The notes: generated by a model not told the origin, from the sequence alone. A stretch of DNA of 64,000 nucleotides from Bicyclus anynana (GCF_947172395.1 NC_069110.1:1798001-1862000), one strand, 5' to 3'. Counted from the first letter of the stretch, positions 52,626-63,217 are shown. Numbers and translations are program-made.

Positions 52626-52925
52626 GCATACTGCATACTTTTAGAGCATTTTGTGACAGAGTTGGAGTACCTAAGTAATGTCATGATGCTTTTTCTTGCC
52701 TCTATACAGTATTACTGTTTCCGTTTTAAGTGCATGATTGTTGTTTTAACTACTGGTTAATGGATGCAGGACGATACTTTGGAGGACTACTATGTTTTTA
52801 TTTTACCATCGTGAGCGATTTACTTGGTCCGTCAATCTTAATATATAACATTTTCGTGTAACGTTGTTTGTAAGCAAATTCCTCCGTAACGGCATGACCG
52901 ACTTTTGTGTATATATTTAGATTGG

Positions 52926-53136
52926 TGGGAGGCTTCGGCCGTGGCTAGATACCACCCTACCGACAAAGACGTACCACCAAGCGATTAAGCGTTCCGATAT
53001 GATGTCGCGTAGAAACCGAAAGGAGTGTGGATTTTCATCCTCCTCCTAACAAGTTAACCCGCTTCCATCTTAGACTGCATCATCACACATCAGGCGAGAT
53101 TGTAGTCACGGGCTAACTTGTAAAGAATAAAAAAAA
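52926..53136 (+). mobile_element. SINE-B copy without head
   Basis: GGCTTCGGCCGTGGCTAGAT through TAACTTGTAAAGAATAAAAA. 3' part only. Confidence 0.82.
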
Positions 53137-53785
53137 ATAACAAAAAAACAAATTAGGTAAGTACCTAACTAAGTCTGAGGATAAGTCGTAGGTAAACTAT
53201 TTTTTACCCCTCTCTCTCCCCTATTTAAAAATTAAGAATTTAGTATTTTTGTATTTTGAACAACTTTTGCTGAGTCATATTACTATACAAAGAAACTACG
53301 TCTAAGTTTGGAAATCGGACTTAGGATATCAGTATGCCCCTGAAACTAATTACCTACGTAGTTGGTGAAGGTTTTTGGCATGGGTAATCGATCATTTTAT
53401 TTTATCATAAACGTTCTGTAAATATTAATTATTTAATATTTATAGAATATTTATGTAACGTAATTGTTCTAAATAATCAAGAATGGAAAACTACTGTTGA
53501 AAAAATAAGTAAGTGCAAATTAAATTCGTCGGGTAAGTAATTTAATTCACAATTTAATTAATCAATGATAAAGAAAAACTTGACTTATTTCCGAAAACAA
53601 CTATAGGTACGTAACGTACAGTAAGTAAGTAATACCGGAACGGTAGGTAGGAGTACTTTATGTTAAAGATAAAACTAGTAAAAAGCTAAAGATGTTCATA
53701 CATAAAAATATATACACGTCGAATTGTTAACCTTCTCTCTGTTTTTCGTCGGTTGTTAAATTATAAATAATTAAGTTTATAAACA

Positions 53786-53880
53786 TCATCATCATGTCCG
53801 CCGATGGACGTCCACTGCAGGACATAGGCCTTTTGTAGGGACTTCCAAACATCACGATACGAGCCAGCGAATCCCTGCGC
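53786..53880 (-). mobile_element. RTE-type LINE 3' fragment
   Basis: ATCATCATCATGTCCGCCGA, TGGACGTCCACTGCAGGACA, TAGGCCTTTTGTAGGGACTT: the extreme 3' end in reverse, with the GAT tail. Confidence 0.8.
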
Positions 53881-54156
53881 GTAAAAATATTTTTTGATTC
53901 TGTTTTGTTTTAAACATAACAAAATCAAAAAATATTATAGGTATAAGAAGTTATATAAGCCATTTTTTATGAAAGCATTTTTTCACCAATTAAGTTTGCC
54001 TGACACAAATTATTATCATTATTATTATTTCGCATAGTGCGTAACAAAAAAAATTAACAGTCGCTAGTAACTGAATAATACATATATATAATTATTACCA
54101 TACGATAAAATGTTTAGCATAGCATGAGTTACATAACATGGTTGTATTGTACTTAC

Positions 54157-54310
54157 AAGTCCTGCGTGATATCGGGGGTGACCACGCCAGTCCAGTGCAC
54201 AAGTGTTCACAAACTTTGTCCCGATAGCACCGGCGGCAAGCATGGGATCGACAGCGTACTACAGTCTACCGCCATGGTACGCCAATCGCTCTACATAGTG
54301 GAGCTCCGAA
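54157..54310 (-). other. Possible non-coding first exon of the transporter
   Basis: GC-richer segment ending on the - strand with a consensus donor GTAAGT (54156-54151). It lies between the end of the secreted-protein gene and the transporter start, on the right strand. No long frame is open. The assignment rests only on composition and the donor. Confidence 0.25.
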
Positions 54311-55362
54311 ACTAGCGGAAAACTCTGTGTCATGGGTACAGTGACAGTTTTGTTACATTATTTCATTTAAATGTAACAAAACAAATCAAATGATACAAAA
54401 TCAATTCATTTATTCATTATAGTTAAATTTCCATTTTATAAAAAATACATATCATTAAATAATTTCTACAATGGAACCCTGTGAGGGTGTTGTAACTAAT
54501 AGAGTGGCGGATTTATTCTTTTTTCGCTCAAAAAGTCATTTAGGTATTTTATAGTAAACTTTATACAGCATAACATTGTTTTAACGATGTCAAAAACTAA
54601 CAATATTTTCTTTTTCTTTAATGTGTTGTGGTATTTTATCTTTCTTCATCATTACTAATAATTCAAAACTTTAGCTTCAGATAAGCTAATATCAAAAGAC
54701 GCTTTATAGTGAATCCGCTAACACTGCCGCACTACCTTTACCGGATAGCTCGGTTTTTAGAGCCTCATTCGTAGACTGAATGCGCGCGCAGGTATGCCGT
54801 CACTGCAGCACCCCATCAAAATGATTACAAATCAATTTTTTTTCTTTGGATTTCCCGTTATAGTCTGCACGTCAAGGAGTATCTATTTATAGGTAGAGTT
54901 CTTGCGACAGCGTAATTATATAATTGGAAAATAAGCCCTATACCGAACAATGTGGTTTATTAAAAATGTCAAAGTTCGTTTATTATTAGTTTAAACGTTT
55001 TTGTACTCTTTCCCGCTCCAACGGCTAAGCTGATTTGAATTTTATTTAGTATACAAATAGCTGATCAGGATAATTTTTACTGTGGTCGGTTTGTCGGTCT
55101 GAGAGTTTCAATGTCAGACTAAGGTTAGCTTAGTAGTATTTTGGAAGTTTTGTTAATTCAGATAGGATGACTATTAAGACTAATAAAAGTTATTTTTAAG
55201 TCAGATTGAGGACCTTCAAGGACCCTGTCACAAAATCCCTTCTTCGTAATCGCTGTTAGCGGTCGTTTAAAACTGTAAACTACCTCCCTGTCAAATTTCA
55301 TCAATGTACGTTAAGCGATTTTCGATATTTTGTAATAGGTGTCCTTTCGCTTTTATTATATA

Positions 55363-55573
55363 TTAGCGGACGCCCGCGACTTCGTGCGCGTGGAATTCAG
55401 TTTTACACGAATCTCGCTGGAACCATGGATTTTTTCGGAATGAAAAGTAGCTTTTATGTTAAAAAGAGTAAAATCTAATTGAATTAAAATTTCAGTCAAA
55501 TCACTGCCGTAGCCGCAGCGTAAAGGAGGAACAAACACACTTACACACACAAATTTTCGCCTTTATAATATTA
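55363..55573 (-). mobile_element. Helitron-like element behind the secreted-protein gene
   Basis: Reverse copy: GCGGACGCCCGCGACTTCGT to CGCCTTTATAATATTAGT. It is about 90 bases past the poly(A) signal. Confidence 0.78.
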
Positions 55574-55661
55574 GTTTGATAAAGGGATGTAATCTGCTTC
55601 TGCACGACCACTGCAGGGTTAAAAACCTTATGATTTCTTAGGAGTTTGCTGAATTACTCTT

Positions 55662-55667
55662 TTTATT
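55662..55667 (-). terminator. Poly(A) signal AATAAA of the secreted-protein gene
   Basis: AATAAA on the - strand 64 bases after the stop. It is the only canonical hexamer close to the end of this gene, and implies a short 3' UTR. Confidence 0.65.
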
Positions 55668-55730
55668 ACCAGGCGAAGATTCGAATTTTAGTGCAAAATA
55701 ACAGTACATCCTAATAAACTAAGTTGGTCT

Positions 55731-55816
55731 TCAAGATAAATTCTTCCCATGCCCAAAGCTGCTTTGTATTTGTGAGTCGTGTATGAACTTATAACCGCCG
55801 GCGTTGGAGTCACCAC
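55731..55816 (-). CDS. Secreted-protein exon 10 and stop
   Basis: Residues 402-428: GDSNAGGYKFIHDSQIQSSF then GHGKNLS and TGA at 55733-55731. Acceptor TTTCAG. Its short polar tail is rich in Ser, Gly and His. Confidence 0.84.
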
Positions 55817-58800
55817 CTGAAACAACCAATTAATAAATGCAATAACCCTTCGTGTTTATGGTTATAATTTTAAATAACGACCACTGCTGTTAGTCATAGT
55901 AATTGGAACCGACGGCTTAACGAGCTCTTCGAAGCTACTATCCAACTTCAAGCTGAGAAAATTTACTGATAATAATAAAAATAGAACCGATTTCAAAAAC
56001 ATAAATATTAAAAGTCTGTGTCAATTTTCATAAAACGGCTTAAATACTCATGATAATGGGACCTTACAAAAAAAACCAACTAACTGAAAATCGGTTCACC
56101 GTTCGAGGGAAAATTTACAGAGATATACTTACACACAAAAAAGTACATGTATACTAATATTACAAAGCTGAAGAGTTTGTTTGTTTCTTTGCTTGAACGC
56201 GCTAATCTGGTCTGATTCAAAAAAATCTTTCAGTTTTAGATAGCCGATTTATCGAGCAAGGCTACATATTATCCCCGTATTCATACGGGAACGGGAACCA
56301 TTCGGGTTAAACCGCGCGGCGTCAGCTACTACAAATATAAAATAACACCACTCGATTTTGCAATGGGGTTAAAAAGCCGTGACTCACCAGGACCTTCCGC
56401 GGCTAAATGCGCGTTACCGATGATGATGTCCTCTGGAGCGCCATCACGGGTGTCCGTTCTGAAGTTGGATGACTGAACCTGTTTAAATTCAAAATTATTA
56501 TATTTTTTCAACCCCTCACTGTTTCAATCTTAGAATCCTTCGCTTGCTCGCCGTACAAGACAATTATGCTGCCTTGCACAATAGCTCAGTCATATAAGCT
56601 TAAATTAGGTAAGTATCTCTAAGTTTGAGATACCCAGCTGTAAGTCTCGAAATATTTGTATATTGACACCTTGAATGTTGTCTCAAAACCTACATATGGT
56701 AGGATGTACGCAACTATTAAATTTCAAGGTCAAAGGTCACAAAAATCGGTTTTTACGCTTTTTATGTAAGTATCTCATTTCCTATGGGTTTTGTGCTATT
56801 TGTATTTATTATCAATGTTGTAGAATACAAAATTTTCTACAAATTTTGTCTTAATAATTGTTTTATACGGTGAACCGTTTTCGATATAAAGGGCGGAGAG
56901 CCGCGCGGGTCACAGCATCACTTCAGGTCAACCAACTTACTATAATGACTGGGCTATAACAAATAAGTATTCACCAGTGAATGGTTCCTAGGCAAAGAAT
57001 TTTAATTTAGTTTACAGTCTCAAGCAAACAGAATGTCTATATTATATAATCGTGCTTGCTTTTTCATCTCAATGCTACGAGGAAACCGAAGTAGAAAAAT
57101 TTACTTCTTTTTCATGACCATTCAATCAAATTTGATGCGTAAGAAAAACTGTTCATCACCGATGTACTAGTAGAAAAAATAAGACATATACAATCCCTAC
57201 CTCGTATCATTAATTAATTGTGTTTGAAGAAGACACGAGAGATGGCGCTACTAACCGCCACATTTTTTTGAGTTTCTCTTACATGTATGTTATTTTATTT
57301 TTGGAACGAGTTTTATTATTTTTTTAATTACTTTATTATTTTAATTTTCTCACGAATCCTACCTGGCCGTCATTTCTCATCAAGTCTGGCGCTACTATCC
57401 CGCCGGGATATCTGTTGTAGATGCCGTTCAAATTGTAGTGCAAATTCATATCGGGACCGATGTTAGCTTTGAGGAGCTGTTCCCAAATACCACCTGAAAA
57501 CAGAGTATACACAAATGTTTGTAATATTAAAAAAAAATACTAGCGGACCCGGTCAAGGTTCCCTACCTCTGCCCAAAACCTACCACATTACAACTACCGT
57601 ACACTACCCCTCCCTACCTTTTTCTCTTCGTAAGAACCATATTCGTATTTCAGGGAATATACTAATAAAAGAATTAGCGAAATCGGTAATACAGTGCCCG
57701 AAATTTGCGCTCAGTAACACATTCAGAGATTCATTTTTATATTATTCGATTCGTCGGAGAATAAGCGGGATTTTCACAGTTCGAAGAGCCTTGTAGGATC
57801 ATACCAAATTTGGCTGGGCAGGGTGAACAACACGAGCGGATAGGGGGAGTGTTAACTAGTTGTAAAAGAGGACCTACTCCCGTGTCATGCTAAGATATTT
57901 GTTTCTTCTTAATTTTGAATTTTAACACTTACCCTTGTCAATAGAAACGATTGGTCTGTTGGATTGCCACGGGTACTCTCCATGTGCTTGGAAGTAAATG
58001 GCGTATGTTGACAACTGGAAATAATTAAAAAACTTTATTAACTAAACAAAAAAACATTATAAATCCTTCAATATTCCTTCCAATCTGAGAGAGATAGACC
58101 GATAATCAACAACAACAAAACATTTGGATCAAGCGTAATAGGTAAGACTTTTATTTATTTACTAGCGAACGCCCGCGACTTCATCCACGTGGAATTCAAT
58201 GTAAATTTTCAAACCCTATTTCACCACTTTATGGGTTGAATTAAAAAAATTTAGAATTACATTATATTTCTTTTTTTTTTCATAATTTATGAACATATTT
58301 TTAAAACTGTAACTCTAAAAATGAAGGACTTTCCATACAAACTTTCAACCTCTATTTCACCCCCTTTGAATTTTTTCCACCCAAAAAGATTTTTCAATGC
58401 TGCTGGAATTAAGATTTTAAATATCGGTTTTTTTTGAACATTACAGATTAAATTACAGATGTATTCTAATACTACTTTTATAAATAATGTTTTAAGTGTT
58501 TTGTACGAGAAGCTTTGAAAGCAAAAATTATTTTTCTTTCATTAAGATTTAAAAAGGCCCGATTTAAATAAATGTATCCAATCGTAGTAAATAATTAATA
58601 TATTATATTAATTTATATTTTTAATTAATAAATAATAAAAAAAAAATCACTAAAAAGAACAAAACATTGGGTTACCTGAGTATAGTAAAGCGCCAGCCAG
58701 TACTTTCCGCCGTGACCAACGAAAGCGGTCTCGTTGACGTCGAGCATCGCTGGCAGAGGCTGGTGCAAGACCTCTGGGGAGATGCGCAGGTTGCAGCCAT

Positions 58801-61800
58801 ACCTGACCAACGGAACTGATGATGTGACGTCTAAGAGTAGATATAGCAGGGGAGCCGGCAGATGAACATAAGGGAGTATATTGTGGATGTCCACAATGTT
58901 GAGTACCTCTACCATTTATAAGCTCTTGTTGGTGTTGAATAGAAGCAGGCGTTACCTTGCGGAAGTTCATAATGAATATTATATAATATTTTTTTGTTTT
59001 TGCTATTATCCGCGAAAAGTCAACGAACCCAAGCGACAACGTCACCCAGGTCCGACGTAATACTCTCTACGTACGTTTCACCCCTAAACCGGAGCATCCT
59101 CAGGAGATGTTGACTCTACAACGTGCAATTGCAATTGCGTTTCATCCCTGTTTCGGGGTGAAAAGTACGTAGAGAGTATTTCGTCGGACCTGGGTGACGA
59201 TGTCGCGTGGATTCGTCGGAAAACTCCTACTAGGCACACAGTTTTAAATAAACGAATTTTGAATTTGAATTTGGAATTTCCCTCCCCAGAAAAAAAGTAG
59301 TTCTAGTTGTACCAGTCAGGACACGCCTTCAGTATATCGTAGGGCGCCCGGTAGTACTCCGCGCGGCGAATTATCGGGTTCCGTATGTTGAAACGCTCGT
59401 TGGGGTCGGTGAGGTTGACGCGCTTGATCTTGACATCTCTTCTCTCGCAGATGTAGTCATAGTGGAACTTCGGTATCGACTCCCCTCGAGAGCAGTACGT
59501 GGCTGAAAAACAACACTAAGTATTTTCCAGATTCATCATTATAAACCAATTTAACAGCCTACTGCAGGGCCAGGCTCTTTATAGAAGACTAGCGGACGCC
59601 CGCGACTTCGTCCGCGTGGAATTTAGTTTTTCACGAATCCCGCGGGAACCATGGATTTTTCTGGAATGAAAAGTAGCCTATATGTTAATCCAGAGTAAAA
59701 TCTATTTCCATTCCAAATTTCAGCCAAATCGCTTCAGTAGCCGCAGCGTAAAGGAGGAATAAACATACTTACACACTTACACACAAACTTTCGTCTTTAT
59801 TAACCGACTTCAAAAAAAAAGGAGGAGGTTTTAATATTAGTGTGATATGGGGCTTAGAACCACCGCGCTACTCCGAAGCGGGTTGCGGTGATTATGTTAA
59901 ACTAATTAACGACCGATTCATTATCCGATGTTAATGATAATAACAGGGACAGGCTATACGTGGTCTCCGAGGCACGGCTTATTATTAGGGTAATAATAAC
60001 AAATGTTACTTGATAATTACATCAAATTAAATATTTAAATAATATTTATCAATTTGTGAGATACAATACTTACTCTTATACGTTCCATCGAAGGTAGCTA
60101 CAGAAGCGTACTGATCAATACAGTATCGGTAACCCAAGACTGTCGGATATCGAAGATATGGCACCTTGCAGGAGAACCGGCCTTCTTGGTACATTGCACC
60201 CTGGAAGTTACGCCATAAACATCATCACCACCACTTATTTTGATTCTGTTAGACAAAATTTCATATTTTCATGTTTTCTAGGTGACCCCTAAATAGGACA
60301 CAATGGCACACGAAAGTCACCAACCAACACCACTAGACACGATTAATTGTAACATTTTTGCTATGCAGGAAAAAAAGAACTAATCAGAGCACGGCTGGAT
60401 ATGTAACAAATAGCTAAATAGCAAGATTCTAGAGTTCGGATTCTAGTACGAGCTATTAAATGTAGAGATTTTCTTTCATCCAAGAAATATTCGAAAAAAT
60501 CTCAGATGGACGTGTCTCGGAGAGCACTTTAAGCCTGTAAAGACCAGACCCTCCTGGTCTTTAGTGGACTTTGAAAAAACGCTGATAATACTGACCTTGC
60601 AGATGACGCTGCGGCGGCCTGGCGGGCGTGCGACCCCTCCGAAACAGTAGGTACGGGTGCCGTTGATCATGATCTCAGTGGCGCCGCCGTGAGCTATCAA
60701 GGTGATGCCGTTGATGCCGGCCAGAGCAAACCGCTGCAAGCCCGCGCGCTTGCGTACCTCCACGTTGTTCTTCATGCTCATCGTGTTTACGATCGCTTGC
60801 CACCCATACACGAATTCGTGCATTGGACCTGCATTACCAAATTGTCTTAATGCTCATTGTTTCAAGTTTTTCTGGATGATCGAACAAAATATGAGGAGAT
60901 CCTCATTCTCCTTCTTCATTTTCAGAGAGAGAAGAAACTCAGCAACGCTGCTGAAGTGGCAAATAGTTTAAAGATTCGATCGGGTCACAAGAAATGGCGA
61001 CCCCACAAAGCTCAGTGTTAGTCGACCCACCCATTAGGTAGACTGACGACATCGTCACAGGGAGCCGGTGGATGCTGGCGACGCAAGACCGTAGTGTTTG
61101 GAAGTGTATCCAATATGTGGGCTATGTTTTTGCCTATTGCCGACAATGGACATGCATTGGTTGATAATAATTATTACGTATCAATTAAAGCCTTAAGAGC
61201 CGTCATACCCCAGTGGATATGACCTCTGCCTCCGATTCCGGAGGGTGTGGGTTCGAATCCGGTTCGGGGCAAATATCACGTGTCTCAAACGGTGAAGGAA
61301 AAACATCTTGAAGAAACCTGCATACCTGAGAATTTTCTTAACTCTCTAGGTGGGTGAAGTCTGCCAATCCGCTTTAGACCATCGTGGTGAACTATTAGCC
61401 TAACTCATATTCTGAGAGGAGATTCGTGCTCAGCAGTGGGCCGAATATAGGTTATTAACTATGATGATGAATGACTCTTTGAGAAAGAGTCGTACCAATG
61501 CCGAAACTATCGCCGTCGAGGAAGTTGAACATCTCAGCGAAGGAGTCCGGCATGAGGCCCGCGACCACGGTGGAGGCCTGCACTCCGTCGTCCGGCAGGA
61601 TGGGCCCGAGCTCGTCGGCCGGTGTTGTGAACTCGTGGGACATGTTGCTGAAGTGCGCGCGCGAACCATCGCTCTGACACAACAAAGCTACTGAATTAAT
61701 GCTTTTTAACCCCCGACGCAAAAATAGGGCCTTTACAAGTTTGACGTGTCTGTCTGTCTTTGGCACCATAGCTCCAGAACAGATGAAGTTATCATTTTTT

Positions 61801-62595
61801 TTTATAAAAAGGTAACTTAAGGGTGAGTATTCTTAGACATGTATGATGAAAATCGTATGAGCCGTTTAAAAGTTCTGGGAGTTGAAAGTGGGGAAATATC
61901 TGCAAATATACTCGAACGGGTCTCAAATGAAAGCACACACGCAGTTCTGTTTTAAAATTAAAATTAAAAAGTTGTTGTTGCCGCTGTAACCAATAACAGA
62001 TAAATGAAATATTAAAGAGTGTTCCCTCCTATACAATAAACGTGTATTGTTTTGTGCGTTCTTATAGATACGGAACCTTTTCTTCCAGAGTCCGACTCGC
62101 CTTTTTTTTACAACGTTATGTTATAGTCTCTGTGTCTATGCAGACAAGAGACCAGTCAGTGGGCGATGGACGGAGTCTTGCTCATAGTAGGTACCTGGCT
62201 GAGCTGAGAAACTTAAGTGGCAATGGGTGGAGCACATAGTACGAAGTGCCGATGAACGTTGGGGTTGAAGGCGCTAGATTTATACCCCGCACGACAAAGC
62301 GCAGTCCTAATCGACCTCCTACTTGTTGGGACTGACGACACCAAGCGAGTCGTCGGAAGATTGATAAATACGGCTCATATCAAGGGCTGTGGTGTTTCGA
62401 AGACCTGTCGGTAACAAATGTCACTCTCATGCAGTTTTCAATTTTCGAAGCGCTTGCGATTGTAGATTGTTTTTCTATTTAAATGATTTCTACATATTTT
62501 GATCTCCTACTGCCACGGGATGTATAAAGGAAAGCATATCAAACTTTTCATACCTTTGCTATCCAAGCAGTAAGCAATACGAATATACCCCGCAT
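55731..62595 (-). CDS. Unrecognised secreted protein, complete, 428 aa, ten exons
   Basis: I do not recognise this family. Ten coding exons (62554-62595, 61496-61673, 60596-60828, 60074-60200, 59313-59502, 58676-58802, 57933-58014, 57363-57493, 56388-56478, 55731-55816) total 1287 bases and join in frame at GT-AG sites. The start MRGIFVLLTAWIAK is a short signal peptide. The mature part has 8 cysteines (135, 150, 162, 178, 197, 212, 254, 260), an even number clustered mid-protein that suggests disulfides, and sequons at N24, N129, N223, N280 and N426. It has no later membrane segment. Distinct words include EFVYGWQAIVN, TLIAHGGATEIMINGT, KFHYDYICERRDVKIKRVN, NETAFVGHGGKYWLALYYTQ and GGIWEQLLKANIGPDMN. 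A poly(A) hexamer follows the stop by 64 bases. It lies head to tail behind the transporter. Function unknown; it is probably extracellular. Confidence 0.85.
56153..56331 (+). mobile_element. Helitron-like element in the intron before exon 10
   Basis: ATACTAATATTACAAAGCTG, GAACGCGCTAATCT, CATACGGGAACGGGAACC and the end CCGCGCGGCGTCAGCTA. Confidence 0.75.
56388..56478 (-). CDS. Secreted-protein exon 9
   Basis: Residues 371-400: VQSSNFRTDTRDGAPEDIII then GNAHLAAEGP, plus one base of a Gly codon. Hydrophilic and acidic. Acceptor TAAACAG, donor GTGAGT. Confidence 0.86.
57363..57493 (-). CDS. Secreted-protein exon 8
   Basis: Residues 328-370: GIWEQLLKANIGPDMNLHYN then LNGIYNRYPGGIVAPDLMRN and DGQ. 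Acceptor TTTTCAG, donor GTAGGA; both flanking phases agree with their neighbours. Confidence 0.87.
57933..58014 (-). CDS. Secreted-protein exon 7
   Basis: Residues 300-326: LSTYAIYFQAHGEYPWQSNR then PIVSIDK, plus one base of a Gly codon. Aromatic-rich. Acceptor TTTCCAG, donor GTAAGT; too short to show up as a long ORF. Confidence 0.86.
58161..58400 (-). mobile_element. Helitron-like element
   Basis: CTAGCGAACGCCCGCGACTT, CATCCACGTGGAATTCAATG and a diverged body, in reverse, in the intron between exons 6 and 7. Confidence 0.65.
58676..58802 (-). CDS. Secreted-protein exon 6
   Basis: Residues 258-299: YGCNLRISPEVLHQPLPAML and DVNETAFVGHGGKYWLALYY then TQ. Carries the last cysteine (C260) and sequon N280. 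Acceptor GGTCAG, donor GTAACC. Confidence 0.87.
58855..58925. repeat. Dispersed repeat shared with 19738-19825
   Basis: GCAGATGAACATAAGGGAGT followed by ATA..., GTACCTC.ACCA and ...GAGC occurs at both sites. The - strand frame reads LVEVLND.QGILPYVHL in the 19.7 kb copy and MVEVLNIVDIHNILPYVHL here. Source element unknown. Confidence 0.6.
59037..59206. mobile_element. Fold-back element with about 55-bp arms
   Basis: ACGTCACCCAGGTCCGACG, ATACTCTCTACGTAC and TTTCACCCC on the left are mirrored by GGGGTGAAAAGTACGTAGAG and CGTCGGACCTGGGTGACG on the right. Next to it, AACTCCTACTAGGCACAC (59223-59240) matches the terminus of the CTAGTGG MITE family. It lies just downstream of exon 5 of the secreted-protein gene, in its intron. 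Confidence 0.75.
59313..59502 (-). CDS. Secreted-protein exon 5
   Basis: Residues 195-256: TYCSRGESIPKFHYDYICER, RDVKIKRVNLTDPNERFNIR and RAPYDILKACPD, with C197, C212, C254 and sequon N223. The donor GTACAA is weak. Reading past it gives W-Y-N-stop at once, so a retained intron would end the protein at residue 259 (two residues past W257). Splicing to exon 6 restores W257-Y-G-C. Confidence 0.85.
59589..59805 (-). mobile_element. Helitron-like element, well preserved
   Basis: CTAGCGGACGCCCGCGACTT, CACGAATCCCGCGGGAACCA, TAGCCGCAGCGTAAAGGAGG and TTTCGTCTTTATTA in reverse; intron between exons 4 and 5. Confidence 0.82.
60074..60200 (-). CDS. Secreted-protein exon 4
   Basis: Residues 152-193: GAMYQEGRFSCKVPYLRYPT, then VLGYRYCIDQYASVATFDGT, with C162 and C178. 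Acceptor TTCCAG; donor GTAAGT. It ends one base into a Thr codon, which exon 5 completes. Confidence 0.88.
60596..60828 (-). CDS. Secreted-protein exon 3
   Basis: Residues 75-151: PMHEFVYGWQAIVNTMSMKN, then RKRAGLQRFALAGINGITLI, AHGGATEIMINGTRTYCFGG and RRSVICK. Carries C135, C150 and sequon N129. Acceptor ATGCAG, donor GTCAGT. The longest exon and the most convincing coding stretch. Confidence 0.9.
60945..61170 (+). mobile_element. RTE-type LINE fragment in an intron of the secreted-protein gene
   Basis: CTGAAGTGGCAAATAG, GGCGACCCCACAAAGC, GTAGACTGACGACATCGTCA, GTGTTTGGAAGTG and ACAATGGACATGCATTGGTT; strongly decayed. Confidence 0.7.
61197..61471 (+). mobile_element. SINE-A copy beside a splice donor
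   Basis: Head GCCGTCATACCCCAGTGGAT, internal deletion of the CACCTCCAACTTTTC part, tail to GGTTATTAACTATGATGATG. Its tail is about 20-25 bases from the exon 2 donor of the secreted-protein gene. Confidence 0.85.
61496..61673 (-). CDS. Secreted-protein exon 2
   Basis: Encodes SDGSRAHFSNMSHEFTTPAD through MPDSFAEMFNFLDGDSFGI (15-73). Acidic, with sequon N24-M-S and no cysteine. Acceptor TTGTGTCAG; donor GTACGA. A SINE-A copy ends about 25 bases beyond the donor. Confidence 0.86.
62143..62405 (+). mobile_element. RTE-type LINE fragment
   Basis: GGGCGATGGACGGAGTCTTG, CTTAAGTGGCAATGGGTGGA, CGCACGACAAAGCGCAGTCC and ACTGACGACACCAAGCGAGT. It lies just after exon 1 of the secreted-protein gene, in its first intron. 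Confidence 0.72.
62554..62595 (-). CDS. Secreted-protein exon 1: signal peptide
   Basis: ATG at 62595-62593 opens MRGIFVLLTAWIAK, with donor GTATGA at 62553. Basic residue, hydrophobic core FVLLTAWIA, then a polar stretch in exon 2: a typical but short signal peptide. The phase-0 junction to exon 2 supports this as the true start. Confidence 0.78.
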
Positions 62596-62746
62596 GGTGT
62601 AAGCGATTTGCACTAATAAGTATACTTTCGAGTAGGTATGTGCAATTACATGCATAGTAAAATAACAAGCAATTAAAAATAATTGGCATCACAGCCAATA
62701 AATGCTTTATTGACTTGTTATACGTACTATTTTAGGTATTTTATAT

Positions 62747-63217
62747 TAGCGGACGCCAACGACTTCGTCCCTGAAAAGTGGGAAAAAACTTTAATTGTAC
62801 ATACTTCACATTTTTTTTTTAATAAATGGTGGGGATAAAGGGTGAGATGTTTTTTTAGGCGATACATGCCCTCGCAGATTTTTTGTAGATCTAAGAAGAG
62901 AAATTATTTACCTTGTTTGCTTATATCATAAAGGAATTAAGCAGCGTGCGTTTTCGATGAAAAATCTCAGATGTCTTGACTTTTCCGACACAGTAATTGT
63001 CATAATTCAAAAAGTTCAATTGTGTTATTTAGCAACTTCGTTCGCGTCTTTTTTACTTCGTGGATCATTCCGGGAAAAAAGTAGCTTATGTTCTGCTCTA
63101 AGGCGCACTTTATCTCTTTATCAAATTTCGTTCAAATCGGTTCAGCGGGTTAGCCGCGAAAAGGTGATAGACAGACAGACAGACTTACTTTAGCATTTAT
63201 AATATTAAGTATAGATC
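62747..63217 (-). mobile_element. Helitron-like composite upstream of the secreted-protein gene
   Basis: TTAGCGGACGCCAACGACTT at the left; a second part with GGTTCAGCGGGTTAGCCGCG and AGCATTTATAATATTAAGT at the right. Confidence 0.65.

Larger units (their letters stand above)
45931..55655. other. Region between the transporter and the secreted-protein gene
   Basis: No coding exon supported. A GC-rich block at 45935-46140 and the blocks at 49.1 and 54.2 kb may be upstream exons or promoter of the transporter. The rest is repeats and AT-rich DNA; 49480-51100, 53140-53780 and 54320-55350 show nothing clear. Confidence 0.6.

Noticed and set aside
58650..59045. 131-codon - strand ORF overlapping exon 6 of the secreted-protein gene
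   Set aside because: It is out of frame with exon 6 and runs through intron sequence and part of the fold-back arm.
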